Of a DNA stretch of 64,000 nucleotides, positions 40,327-53,929 are shown in pieces. The first letter of the stretch is position 1, and each line of letters starts with the position of its first letter. Made by a program: the position numbers and the translations under genes. The stretch is from Typhlomys cinereus. Its lineage: Eukaryota; Chordata; Mammalia; Rodentia; Platacanthomyidae. Below the pieces are notes generated by a model. The model did not search any database and had not been told where the DNA came from. It saw nothing but the letters and a program-made list of their open reading frames with translations. The stretch is from positions 248,001-312,000 of the forward strand of contig JALPQD010000910.1 in assembly GCA_023101885.1 (NCBI GenBank), written 5' to 3'.

Positions 40327-43300
40327 CATACACGCATGATTAAATAAATAAAAAAAAAGACCTGTCTTGAGTTTTCTGCCCTTAATGTGTAGGCTAATCA
40401 CTGTGCATCTTTGGGATGAACAAATAGTAGAATTCCTGTTTAACTGACAAAGACAGAAATATTAAGCTCGTATACGAGCCAAAGCCAAGGCCTGACAGAT
40501 TCTGCCAGTAAAGCTACAAATTGGGGTCCAGAGAGATAGCTCAGTTGGTAAAGTGTTTGCTGTGCAAGTGTAAGAACCTGAGTTTGGGGGGCTGGAGAGG
40601 TGGCTCAGGGGTTAAGCCTCTGCTTTTCAGGTGGAAGGCCCTGAGTTCGGATCCTAGACCCCACGTATAGACGCCAGGTGGAAGCAGGGGTGGCCTGCGT
40701 TTCTGGTCCTGGTAGGGCGGAGCCTGTAAATCCCGGGGCAGAGTAAACAAGGAGGAGGTGGAAGCGTCCATGGTGGTTCCCGAATTCGTCCGTGGTTCTA
40801 CACACACAGACACACACATACATACATACACGCACACACACTCACAATTGAATAAATAATAAAAAAAAAAGAACCTGAGTTTGATTCCCTGTACCCACGC
40901 AAAAAGCTAGGTGTGGTGATACATGTTTATAATCCCAGTGCTGGGGAGATGGAGACAGGTGGATCCTGGGGGCATACTAACCAGTTAGTTCAGGTCCCAG
41001 TGAGGGACTCTACCTCAAATCAGAAAGTGGATGGCTGTTGAGAAAAATACCTGAGGTTGATCTCTTGCCTGACACACATGTGCATACATGTGCACATTCA
41101 CACACACCCCAAACAAACATTTGCATACCTGCACACACATACACACACATACACACGCAAACACAAGGAGTCACTTTTAGGTTTAGGCAGCTTGTTTCTT
41201 AGTGAAAAAAAAGAATAAGATTCTTCTCTCCCCATGATGCTTGGAAAGACAACACCTAAACACCAGAGGACCATGAGCTCAACAAGGACATTCTTGAATC
41301 TGAGAAACATCTTTGATTGTGTCATGAAGAGATTTTAAATTCAGGTGTTGTTTGTTTATTTATTTATTTATTTATTTTTGTGTGTGAAACAAGTAGGGCA
41401 GAAACCCTCAACTCCTTTGAACCCAAGAGGAAAAAAATGAGACGCCTCATGCCCCATAATCTCTTCTATCGTAAGATAAGGATGTGAGAAAGTTGCCTTA
41501 TAATAACCCCAGTCACCTAGGTCTACAATTCCTTCCTGTTCTTTAAGGCTCACAGTGTTCTATCAACCCACAGACTATGGCTCAAGACTTTGTATGCATA
41601 GATACTGGAAAGGTTGATAAATTAGTACTGTCCCCCTACAATTCCTCCCATGATCTTTCACCTGTACAACTGAGAATTTCCAGGAGCATAGGTCACTCCT
41701 GGCCTCATTAATTTTACTGATAAGGCTTCCTATCAAATCTGCTGTCTGTCTTAGGCAACATCGGACAGTGGTGACCTCGTTCAGGTTGGAAAGGCTACCT
41801 AGAGGCATACTGTAGCCAGGTGCCCTTTGGAAGTAGAACTAAAGCTGTTGCCAGCCCCATCTACTCTCTCAGTTGGACCTCAGAACTGACCATAATATTG
41901 AAACAACCAGTGTTAAGTATGCCAAAGAGGCCAACGACAGGAGGAAGCAATGAGACCAGATCAGAACATTTATCTTGTCCTATCATCCTTTGAGGAAGTT
42001 CAGCTTTTCTGAAGTCAATGCCAGTTGACAAGTGTCTGTGAGTTCTTGGATTAACAGTCTTCACTGATCATTGGTCCAGTTGAAGATGGTGATACCAGTC
42101 TGTATTTGATGTTCAGTGAACAGGACCTGAAAGAGACCAAAACACCTCCTCTGGAACTGGAGAAATAACTAGGTGGATAAGGTATCCGCTCGAAATCCTG
42201 AAAGTTCAATCCCTGGAAGCCTACATGGTGGACGGAGAGAAATGACTTCCTAAAGTTGTCCTCTAACCTCTACCCATACTCCATGGCATGATTCTCTTTC
42301 TCTCTCATAAATGAATAAAATGCTAAAAAAAAAAAAACCCTTTAAACAATCCAAAAGTCCTCCCTTTACCCGTGAATTCCCAAACCACAGTTGTTGTTTT
42401 CTTTCCATAGACATATATATTCAGTATTACAAGTCCCCGCAGCAACTACATCACTTTTTTCCTCAACCCTCCTCATGTTTTTATGTGTCTCATGGTGGTC
42501 TCAGGGGCCCAGTGGTCGCTTCTCTGTGTACTTTCTTCCACCTGAGAACTTTTTCCTTCCCCTGTGTGTGGACCCCATGAGGACCACTGTAGGATGCATC
42601 CCTTTCATCCCTGGTCATTGCCATTCCTATCTGTGATCATTGCCCATACCAGAGCTGGCCATTCATTTCTTATTTTGTTATTTACATATTCATCTAGTGT
42701 GGTTTCCAAGGGAGTAGGAGTTGGGAGAGACAAGAGGAACATCTGTGTCACGGGTTGTTCCATGCACTTCCTTGGCCTCCTGGGCTGAGATCATTAGTCT
42801 TTGTTTAGGGATCCAAGATAGAACTAAGCATGAGTTCTCATTTCCTGTGCAGTGGTCTATGCACGAGGCTATGGTGTCGTCACCTTATTCATTCCTCTAA
42901 GCAGGCTTTCATCATGGGTGTTCATTTGTAGCACGAACAGAGAGTGTAGTCCTTGGGTGAGGGTGATCTGTTGTTATCATGCTCATCCCAGAAGAGGTTG
43001 AGGCTTACTTGCTTGTCCAGTCACCCCGCTGCCAGGTACCAGCTAAAGCTGGTATGGATCAGGGAAAAATGTAATAAGTGTATTGGAGGCAGGTTTTTCC
43101 CTAGGGCTGGGTACCATAGCTCTGCCCACTGAATCTCTCTGTCTCTGTCTCTGTCTCTGTCTCGGTCTTTCTTTGAAAATAGGATCTTTCGGTGTAACCT
43201 GAGCTGGCCTCCGACTCATAATCCTCTTGCCTCAGCCTCCCGAGTGCTGGAATTTCAAGCCTATGCCATCACGGTTGGCCCGTAACTGTTTCCCAAATGC

Positions 43301-46300
43301 GACATTCCGGATGGTGATACAGGCAAACTTCCTATTCATGGTTTTAAAGGACTTTGCTTAGGGACCATAGCTTTTTGTAGGGGCTCTGGCCTAAGCACAA
43401 TGCCTCTGCTACTTCCCTAGACATACCACTGGCTGCACTGACAGAACTGGGTGAGTGTCTGGTCCCCTTGACCTCCTATCACTATTTTATGGCATTTCCT
43501 CATTAGGAATATACTTGCAATCAAAAGAAGTATTCTGTGTACTTAACACATTTGTTCCCACCATACATTATATTGGTTCAAAAGTGTGAATCAACTGTGG
43601 TCATTAACTTTCTGTGTCCTCTAGAGTAGGCCATGTAGGCCCTGGTACTCTGTTGTTTGATTAAACACCAGTGAAGGTATAGCTGTGAAATATTTTTTAG
43701 AATATTTATTTATTGCTGAGAGAGAGAGAGAAATGAGAACGAGGGGGAGAGGGAGAGGAAGAAGGAAAGGGAGAGAGGGGGAAGAAGAGAGAGAGAGAAC
43801 ATGCAGTGCATGCCATGGTGAATAAATGGTGGTCTGAGCCCACTATGTGGGCTTCTAGGAATTGAAGTCAGGTTACCAGGTTTGTCTGCAAGTTCCTTAC
43901 TCACTGAGCTTTCTGGCTGGCCCCTGAAGTATTTTTTATTATTGTTAGAAGTGATTATCAATTTAAGTCAGTAGACTTAAATTGTCAGTAGACTTAAAAG
44001 TCAGTAAAACAATTCCCCCTTCATCATACCCTTCATCCAATAAGCCGAAGGCTTTAAATGAAAAAACTCAAATTCCCAGGAGGAGAATTGTGCCTGTACT
44101 CTGTCTTCGGATTCAATATGACCTCTGCTGGAACTCCCGGCTAGCCAGCCAGCCTCTAGAGTTCAGACTAGCCAGCCTCTAGAGTCACATGAGCCACCTC
44201 CTTAAAAAACCTCTCTTTCTATGTATGTGCCTCCTATTATTTCTGTGTCTCCGAAGAAGCCTGATACACACACAACTATCAGTTTACCATCCAGTCTGAG
44301 AGTTATCATGGAAGAGTGAGGAAGGAGGGGCTGCACCTCCTGACTTTGCAGGACCCACCCCGTTCAACTTGAGGCATTATCACATCTCAAGACCCTCAGA
44401 GATAATGACTAAATAGATCCCCAGCTAAGTCGGCTCCTGCCTGCCAAGATGCAGCTCCATACTTGCTTATTGGCTTTAAGATTCTGTTTGGTTTTCTAAG
44501 AGGCCACTGTGGATTTTATCACCCATGGGAAAGAGAGGTCAAAAGCACTATGTGGTCAGTCTGACAGTGGACAGCTCTCTGATGATGTGGTCTTTTGGCA
44601 GGAGTATCTTCCATGCGAGGAACTTTTTGCTCTTGAGTTGAAAAAGGCAGTAGTTCTCTTTGACAATCAGAGATTGAGTTATTTTGAGAAACCTTAAGAG
44701 GCCTTGAAACATGACCAGGAGCCCCTGAACTGTGGTGGGACTTCATAACAAGGCCTTCAGCATTTCTGCAATAAAAACTGCATCCGAAGTGATTTCCCAA
44801 TACTTCACGAACTCTCAGACGTTTCTACCCTGATCACACCTTTTTTTTGCCACAGTGTACAGGAAGGATTGGGTCACAGCCTTGTTACTTACAGAATCTA
44901 TTTCCCCATTTTTCTCTTTTCACAGAAATAGACCAAAGGGCTTCAGCATAGACCCTCCAGAAGTTATACAGTTGCAGGAAGCTTAGGATATCCTAGGCTG
45001 TGGTGGAGCAGCTGGGGGGAGAGGGAGACTGTCAGCAAATGCAGCTTAAGCAAATGTGAAGTCAATAAGTGCCTTTTTAATAGTTGGCTTTAATGCTTGG
45101 TCTCAAAGGCCACTCACTGTTCAAAGTCCCCAGCGCTCTGCCTTCCTAGACTCTGAGAGCCATGATCTCCTAACTTGACTTGCAAAGTCTTCTGGGGAAA
45201 ACCTATAGTCACCCTCTATAAGCCACAGCACGTGCAACTGGGTCCCAGGAATTTGTTTTACTGCCTAACGTGGCCCTCTCAGCCCTGAGTCCTCGGAAAA
45301 GGCATTGTAACATTACTGGGCTCAGGTCAAGTGCCAGATATGTCAAAATCACAGAATAGGTAAGCCAAAACCTACGCCTGGTACATTGTGAGCTGCATTG
45401 AAGTTCAGAGAGTGTAATTTACATTGGCAGCAACAGCAAGGGAAAAAAAAAACCAAGGTACCAGCCCCCCAAGATTCTTGTCTCACAAACAAAGAGGGAT
45501 AGAATTGGAGTGTGAGTCACACAGGTGCCCCTGTTGCTAAGAAGCCTTTTTAGTTCTGCAGGTAAAGGCTTTTACGCTGTTCTCTTGTCTGGGGCCAGCA
45601 GGGCTGAAAGCCCCGCACCCCACCAGGACCCAGGAAGAAGATCATGAGATATGGTGTGTTGACATTCTCCAGAGGAGGCAGGAGGCCCAAGAGAGTAGAA
45701 GGCAGTCTAAGAGAAGATGGCAGGGAGACCTGGGCCCAAGCCCTTGTGTTCATGGGCACAAGCAGGGTTCTAAGAGTGCCATGGCAAACGCACACAGCCT
45801 GTTGGTACATTGGGCCAGGGCCACTGATGACAGCTCATGCCAAGGACTTTCTGAAACTTCGCTGGGGGCCATCTCTGGATGGCTGAGCTGAGAGACCTAG
45901 TGAAGGGGACAAAGCAGGGACAGAGCCTGAAGCTGGCCCAGCTGCGTGACCTTCTCCCCTCTCCTCCCCTCCTTTTTTTTTTTCTTTCTATTATTAGAGG
46001 TTGGACACACACGCCATGGTACACTTCGTGTGATCGGTTCTCTCCTTCTGGATGTTTGCTGAACTCAGGTTGTCTGGCGTTACAGAGAGCTCCTTGGCCT
46101 GCTGAGCCATGCAGAAGCCTTCTCCTTTTTATCTTTTTCTCTACAGAAACTGAGAACCTTGCCCCCATCTCCCTCCTTCCCTCCCTCTTCTCTTCCTCTT
46201 TTCCTTTTTTCCTCACCATTCCCCCATTTCTGTCTCTCACTCTTTGCTAACCTGAAAAGTATCTTAAGTAGGAATAGGAAAATAGTTCCTGAGGTCAGGG

Positions 46301-47826
46301 ATGTATCTCAGTGACCAAACACTTGTCCAGCACGCACAAGGTCCTTGCTTCAATTGCCAACTGCTTCCTACCTCAAAATTTAGAGAAAATTTAATCTTTC
46401 TCAATGAAAGAATGTATTTCATGTCTTACGTTTTCTTCCCCAAACCTATCTTAATTTTTAATGCTTTGCATATAGAATTATATATTTATATATTACATAT
46501 ATATATTTTAGAGTGATGATTAGATTTGATACGATTAATGATTAGAAGGATGAACTCTAGTGTCATAGTTAGATACAGGCATCAACTTGACAACTGAGGT
46601 TTAAGCTCTGGGCACATTTGTAGAGAATTAATGGTTGAGTTAAGCCCAGAGCAAACTTGCAGGAGATTGTCTAGCTGATGGGAGTGGGACTAGACTCTGA
46701 AATAAAATAACGAGAGTGGTTGAGAAAGTTGGCATCCTTCTGTATACTTGACCAAACATGCTCATCTGGCAAGTAAGGATTGCCCATCTCTCAGTCATTA
46801 TATGGTGATGGTGTGGCCAGTTTCCTCGGCCCTGTTGTTGGTGCATGCTCTCCCATCAAGCTGGACTAAGAACTGTAACCAGATAATCATAAGAGACAAT
46901 AAACCCTTTGTTTGCTTAAGCCGTTTGGTGGTCATTTATCAGCAACTATGCAGGCGAACTGCAACACTTAGTAACCTTACTTTTTAGTGAAGACCCAGGA
47001 AGAAAGCAGTCTTGAATTTTTCTATATATCAACAATTTATGAAAACATGTAGACATAAATATACTGTCTTCTTTGTAGAATTTAAGAAATCTAACAATGA
47101 TGTAGATATATTTATGTAGACATAAATATACTGTCTTCTTTGTAGAATTTAAGAAATCTAAGAGCATTTGAATTTTATGCAACTAATTTTTTTCAGTATT
47201 TTAACTTAGAAATGATTCAGACATTTTTTCTATCACTTAATTGAATGTAACTTTAAGATCCTAAGCTACATGAAAAGTTTATTTATAAATACTTGTCTGT
47301 CTTGTGTCTACACTCTTTATGAAAGCTGAGCTACTAGACAAGTTTAGTCATTATTTTATTTCTTAGCCAAAGAATGGCCCTAAAGGCTAAATTGCTGTAC
47401 TTGATGTGCATCATGCACACTATGATAGCCTCTCATGTCCAACATGGATTAAGTTGTGTGCCTAAAATATATTATTTAATGCTGACATCTTTTGAGCTAT
47501 ATTTGTTTTCATTAAGGCAATGGTATCAGTTTTGTTTATCAGAGTTATACAGAGATCATTTTGTTCTAGGCTGGATTTGTAGTTTTATGACTTTGGGTCA
47601 AGCCCGGACAAATATAACCTTATCTGGCCAGAACTCCCAGGCTCAGAAGTAAGCTGAAAACGTTTTCAATTGTAGTTTACTAACAAATTTAGATCAATTC
47701 ATTTATTAAGCATTTATTGTTCATGTGTACATAAGTCATTGGCTAAATCTAAGGGTTTTCTCAATTACTTACTTACAAACTATTTTTTTATTATTTATTC
47801 AATTGTGCATGTATGCGTGTGTGCTC

Positions 47827-47873
<47 letters not shown>

Positions 47874-50493
47874 ACCATGGACGAATTCGGGAACCACCAA
47901 GGACCGCCTCCACCTCCTCCTTGTTTACTCTGCCCCGGGATTCACAGGCTCCGCCCTACCAGGACCAGAAACGCAAGCCAAGCCTGCTTCCGCCTGGCGT
48001 CTATACATGGAGTCTAGGTTTGGAATTCAGAATCTTCCGCCTGCAAGGCAGAGGTTTAACCCCTGAGCCACCTCTCCAGCCCCCACTTACAAACTATTTT
48101 TAATAGAATATAACGTGTACATGAAGATACCACAAATAAACATATATACACAAAGATTTTATGTTTCATTTTAGAATTTTGGTCAGGATACAATAATATA
48201 AATTTGCCAGTTTACTTTTATTTGCTTATTTTGGCATGTATATGTGTGTGATTGCGTAGTTTATGTGTTTGCAAGTATGGAGTGTACAGTCCATATGTAC
48301 ACATATGCATGTGTATATGGAGGCCTAGAGTTGATGTTAGTGATCTTCCTAAATCATTCTCTACTTTATTTATGGAGGCAGGGTCTCTTGGCTGAATCCA
48401 GAGCTCTTCAGTCAAGTAATCTAGCTAGCCAGCTTGTCCTAGTAATTTCCTGTCTTTGTTTCCCAGTGCTGAGATCACAGATGACTACCACTCTTTTCTT
48501 ACTTTTAAGTGTTACTTTTCTAACTTTTAAGGTTCTAAACTCTGGTTCTCAAACTTATGTGGCAACTGTCTTATCTACTGAGCAATTTCCCTGTCCCTGA
48601 ATTTGCCCCTTTATAAAAAGGTCTATTCAAATGACAGATGTGACAAAGAGGTTCAAGATGATTAAACTTATTTTTTTTTCAGCTAAGGTCTTTATGTGGT
48701 CCAATCTAGCCAGCTTGTCTCAGCCTCCTGAGTTTGGAGATTACAGATGCATACCACCACTATTTTTATTTTTCAATGCCGAGAAAGTAGTGGACCAAAT
48801 GTTTGGTTAAAATTATTTCCATAACAGATTTTTAAAAAAACTTTTATTTTGCACACACTTACAAGCATGCCTGAGTGTGTGCGTGCGTGCGTGCATGCGT
48901 GCATGCGTGTGTGTGGCATGTATCAGAGGGCACTGTGTATCCCCATAGGGTGACTTCAGGAATCATCCTGGATCATTTCTACTTTTTTTTTGCTTCATTC
49001 TGGGATTTCCCAGGCTCTTCCTATGAGGGTCAAGAGTGCAGGCTGACATCATTTTGCCTGGCATTTTTTTACATGGGACCTAGAGTCTGAATTCAGGACT
49101 TTCTAATTGTGAGGCAGAGTCTTAACCCCTGAGCCTATCTCTCCAGCCCTACCCCCCCCTTTTTAAAGCTTTTTTTTTAACCTTTCTAAAATTCCTTTTC
49201 TTGATCTCAGAAAGATTTAGATATTAACTTTTATTTATATAGCCATTCACTTGTATTGTTGCTGATAAATTACCACCAAACAGCTTGAGGGAACAAAGGA
49301 TTTATTCTCTCATCATAGTCTGGTTATAATTCTTAGACCAGTTGGCAGGAGAGCTCACACTATTACCAAAGGGCTGAGGGAATTGGCCTCAACCATCTCC
49401 ACGTAACAACTGAGAGTGGACAATCCTTACTTGCCAGACCAGGATGTCTGGCCAAGTATACAGAAGGATATTTCCTTTCCCAAACAGTTCCTTTCGTTTT
49501 ATCCACTGCCTAGGAATTAGTCCCACCTGCAGGTTTGCCCTGGGCTTAACTCAACTACTAATTCTCTACAAATGTGCCCAGAGTTCGAACCCTCAACCAT
49601 CAAGTTGACACTTGTACCTAACTATGACAATTTACTTTTATGGAGAACTAGCCCAGATGTCAGCTTCCAAGGAACCTTGAATATGGAGATTGATATAACA
49701 AAGCAAAACAAAAAGCCAGAGATCCAAAATAGGAAAAGAGAAAGGTGAAAGAGCCACTGCATGTTAATCCTGTAATTGCAGTTTAAGGATTATCCCCATT
49801 TAAAAAAAGGAAAAGATTGTATTGGAAACTGGAGTGTTATATCTCAGTTACTTCAAACAAAAATGAAAGTAAGAACAAGAACTCAGCAGTCCCTGCCAAA
49901 AACAGCTGCAGGAATGCCGGCCAAGGCGGTTATAGAAACTCTTGCTCAGAAAAACAAACAGCCTGCCAGCAGAGCATGTTTGTTCAAATTCTCACTATGT
50001 CACCCATGATGGCCTGTAATTCCTGGGCGCATGCCATCCTCCTGCCTCAGCCTCCTGAGTTTGGGAGCTCTCCTGCAAAAAACAGGCTTAAGGTTCTGCT
50101 TTTGTCCCCAATGACAGAATCGTTCTGAAACATCCCAGTGAGAGGGAGCCACTAGCAAAGGTTACTCTGAGCGAAACCTCACCAGGGCAGGCGGACAGTC
50201 AGAACAGCACAGGGCAGGCGGACAGTCAGAACAGCACAATGGACATAGTGCTGACATCTTGCTTGATTCTAAGAGATTCCAATTTCTTCCTGATGAGGAC
50301 TTGTTTCGGGCCCCACTTCAAGGCTGCTGCTTTGTTAAACAATGAGATTCTCTATAGAATAATGATTTGGAAACAGCAATGATTTGTGATGGGAATAGAT
50401 ATGCCTAATAAACTGTGGACTCAGTCGAAGAGGAAAATGTAAAGGAAGCTTCTGAAAGCAAAAAGGATGATTAGATCAGAATTTAAAAAAGTC

Positions 50494-50532
<39 letters not shown>

Positions 50533-50904
50533 TTTGGTGTATGTGTGTGTGTGTGTGTGTATCAGAGGGCACTGTATGTCCCTGTGGAGGACCAAGGATG
50601 ACTCTGGGAATCACTGAAGATGGATTGCTCCCACCTCCTTGTTGCTTTGCTCTGGAATTTCCCAGGCTCCACCCACCAGCATTGGAAGTACAGGCCACCA
50701 CTGCTTCCGCCTGGCATTTTTACTTGGGATCTGGGATCTGAACTCAAGACCCTATTTAGGAGAATTCTGCCTGGGAGATTCTTTACTGAGCCATCTCTCC
50801 GGTCGTACATCAGAAATTTTTAAAACCCAAATTATAGCACTTTAAAGCCATAATGATATTATTCTGAGCTTGAACAGACAATTGCTGGGTAGATGCCCTT
50901 GTAG

Positions 50905-50951
<47 letters not shown>

Positions 50952-53882
50952 TGTGGTGGAGGTTAGAGATTGACATATGGTGTCCTCTGAGGAGGACACT
51001 TTACTTTTTATTTTTATTTATTTTTGTATGTGTAGGTATGGGTGTATACGTGTGTGCAGGTGTGAGGAGAAGACACTTTGTATGCTTATGGAGGCCCAAG
51101 GGTGATTTTGGGAATCATCTTGGAACGCTCTATCTCCTCATCGCTTGGCTGTTTTCCAGGTTCTGTCTTTCAGGACTAGAAGTGCAGGCTGCCATTTCTA
51201 TTGTTTTTGTTTTATTTTGTTTGTTTGTTTGTTTTATGGGATCTGGGGATCTGAACTCAAGTCCTTTGCTTTCAAGACAAAGGCTTAACCTCTGAGCCAT
51301 CTTTCCAGCCCCTCCACCTTACTTTTTAAAACAGGGTCTCACTGAAGCTGGAACAAGTCAACCTCCAGGATCCTCCTATCTCTGCCTCTCCAGTGCCAAG
51401 ATTATAGGTGTGGACTGCCCTGCTCAGTTTTTATATGAATGCTGGGGATTGAACCCAGGTCCTCGTGTTTGCACATTGCATGCAAGCACTTTACCAATGA
51501 GCCATATTCCCCACCTCTATACAAGTACTTTTTGTGCAACCTTGGATCTAACACACTTTTGTGATAGTTATCACTAAGCAATTCATGAGTATTGACCTTT
51601 GAGTTGATTGATAGATTAGTTGAGTTTGGTTAGAGTTGGACACAAATGACTCATTTGGATTCTGGCCACTTTCATAATTTTTTTTAGCTCCCTTTCACAT
51701 GTTTCATACCAATTAATGACTGGTTTAATTTTTAATTAATCATACAAAATGATGTATTAGTCATTTTTTAAAAACATATTTATTTATTTTGTGTGTACAC
51801 ACACCCGTATGAATGCATACGGTGTCTCACACATACAGCTCAGAGGACATCTTGTGGCATTAGATTCTCTCCTTCCACCACAGAGGTCGTGGGCATCAAA
51901 TTCAACTTGTCCAACTTGGTGGCAAGCCATCTCACTGGCCACAAAAACATTTTTGATGTTTTCTCTCTATATGGATCTGTCTGTTTGAACAAAATAATAA
52001 AAAATTAATTATACAGGGCCAGGGATATAAGCTAGTGGTACAGTGTTTTCCTAGTAGTATATATGGAGCCCTGGGTTTTTGTTCCTAAGACAGATAAGAA
52101 AGAAAAAGAGAGTGAATCATACAGCACATGCCATTTTATTTTGTATCTGGCTTCTTTTACTTGGATTTTTTAAGACTCGTTTAAGTTGTTGCATGAATCA
52201 GCACTCCATTCACTTAGACCAAGTAATAGCTCATTGTGCTGTAGCACAGCAACCTTATCCATTTATCTGCTGTAGGCATTTGGGTTGATTCACAATTTGA
52301 AAACATTTGCGAATAAGTCTCATTAGACAATATTCTCTTTTTTCTTCTATACACATTGGGTTGGAGTTATTTAACTCAACAACTGCCAGACTTCTCCACT
52401 TTGGGTCCCCTATTTTTATCTTACCACCAGCAGTGTATGAGTTTCCAGTTTTTCCACAACCTAACCAACACTTACTTCCTGCTTGTTTATTTGTTTGTCA
52501 TTTGAATTCTTTTCAAGCTTTGTCCCTCACGGGCACAAAGTGGTGTTTGGCTTTGGTCTGTATTTTTCAAATGACCAATAAAGTTAAACATCTTGTTGTG
52601 TGCTCTTTGATCATTTTTATATTGACTTTGGAGAAATATCTATTTGAGTTCTTTGTCTATTTTTTGAGATTAAAATAAGGATATTATTTTTATATCTTTT
52701 CTTTCTTCGCATTATCTATTTTAAAATTGAGTTGTTTAATTTTTTGTTGTTGACTTGTAGTGGTTCTTTTTGCATTCTAGATATTAAATCCTCACCAGAC
52801 ATGTGATTTTTCTCCCATCTATAAAGGTTGCATTTTCATAGTCTCAATACTGTCCTTTGTTGCACAAAAATTCAGATTTTTTAAAAATGTCTTCTTTGTT
52901 CTCTTTTTTCCAAATTGCTCATGCTAAATCGCTATGTTGTTGGGAGCAGAGTTTTTTGGTTTTTTTTACTTGTTTGTTCATTTATTTTTTTATTTATTTT
53001 TTGAAGACAGGGTCTGATGTAGCCCGGGGTGGCCTTGTACTCCCTATGCAGTTTTGAACTCTGAACACTTGATCCTCTGCCTTTATCTCCCAAGTGCTGG
53101 GATGACTGGTGTGAATCACCATGCTTGGCTATCTCTGTGTTTTATCCAGAGCTTATGGTGTTAGCTCTCACGTGCAGATTGTTGATCCATATGTAAACTA
53201 CATTCAGGTTTTGAATGCAGGGTAATGTGCAAGTCCAACCTCATGCTTTTATATTGAGCCCCAGCACTGTATGTGGGAGAGACTTTTTAAAAATCTGTCC
53301 AATGTCTCTGCACCCTTGTTGAGAACTGGTTGACCATAGATGTTTGGGCTTATTTTTGAACTCTGAATTGTATGTTATTGTTCTATGTGTCTCTCCTTAT
53401 GCCAGTAATATGCTGTTTTGATTACTGTAGCTTGGTAATATGAAGTTCTGAAATCTCAATTACTTCTTTAGAGGCCTCATTTCCAAATACTTTCAGCATG
53501 AAACTATGCATTTCCTATTTCAGCATGAATTTTGACGAAACACAGACTTATAACAAAGGCTACCATAAATGGAATTGTTTTTGTTTTAGGGTTCTTTCAG
53601 ATTTTACAAACTAATATTAGGGGCCATAGAGACAGCTTACTTGGTAAAGTGCTTTTAGTGCAAGTTTGAGGTCCGTATTCAGCCCTAGAACCCATGTGAA
53701 AAAGATTGGGCTTCGACTATCAAGATGGATCAGCAGGTAAAGGTGCCATAAGCAAACTGGCAATGTGAATTTGATCCCTGGAACCCATGTAGTAGAAGTA
53801 GAGAGCTAACTTCTGAAAGTTGTCCTCCTCTAATCTCAACATGTATGCTATAACATGTATGTACCTATCCTGTTCTCTCTCT

Positions 53883-53929
<47 letters not shown>

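Noticed and set aside
45770..46240. 156-codon minus-strand open frame
   Set aside because: Lys/Arg/Glu-rich because it reads a polypyrimidine stretch backwards; no motif, no splice context.
47725..48066. Open frames with repeated Cys-Val runs
   Set aside because: They translate (TG)n tails and SINE bodies; the same applies to frames near 4122, 8212, 24556, 37066, 40069, 40541, 50541 and 59945.
52105..53500. Active LINE-1
   Set aside because: Only antisense, decayed 3' parts are present; no intact ORF1 or ORF2 frame exists anywhere in the window.
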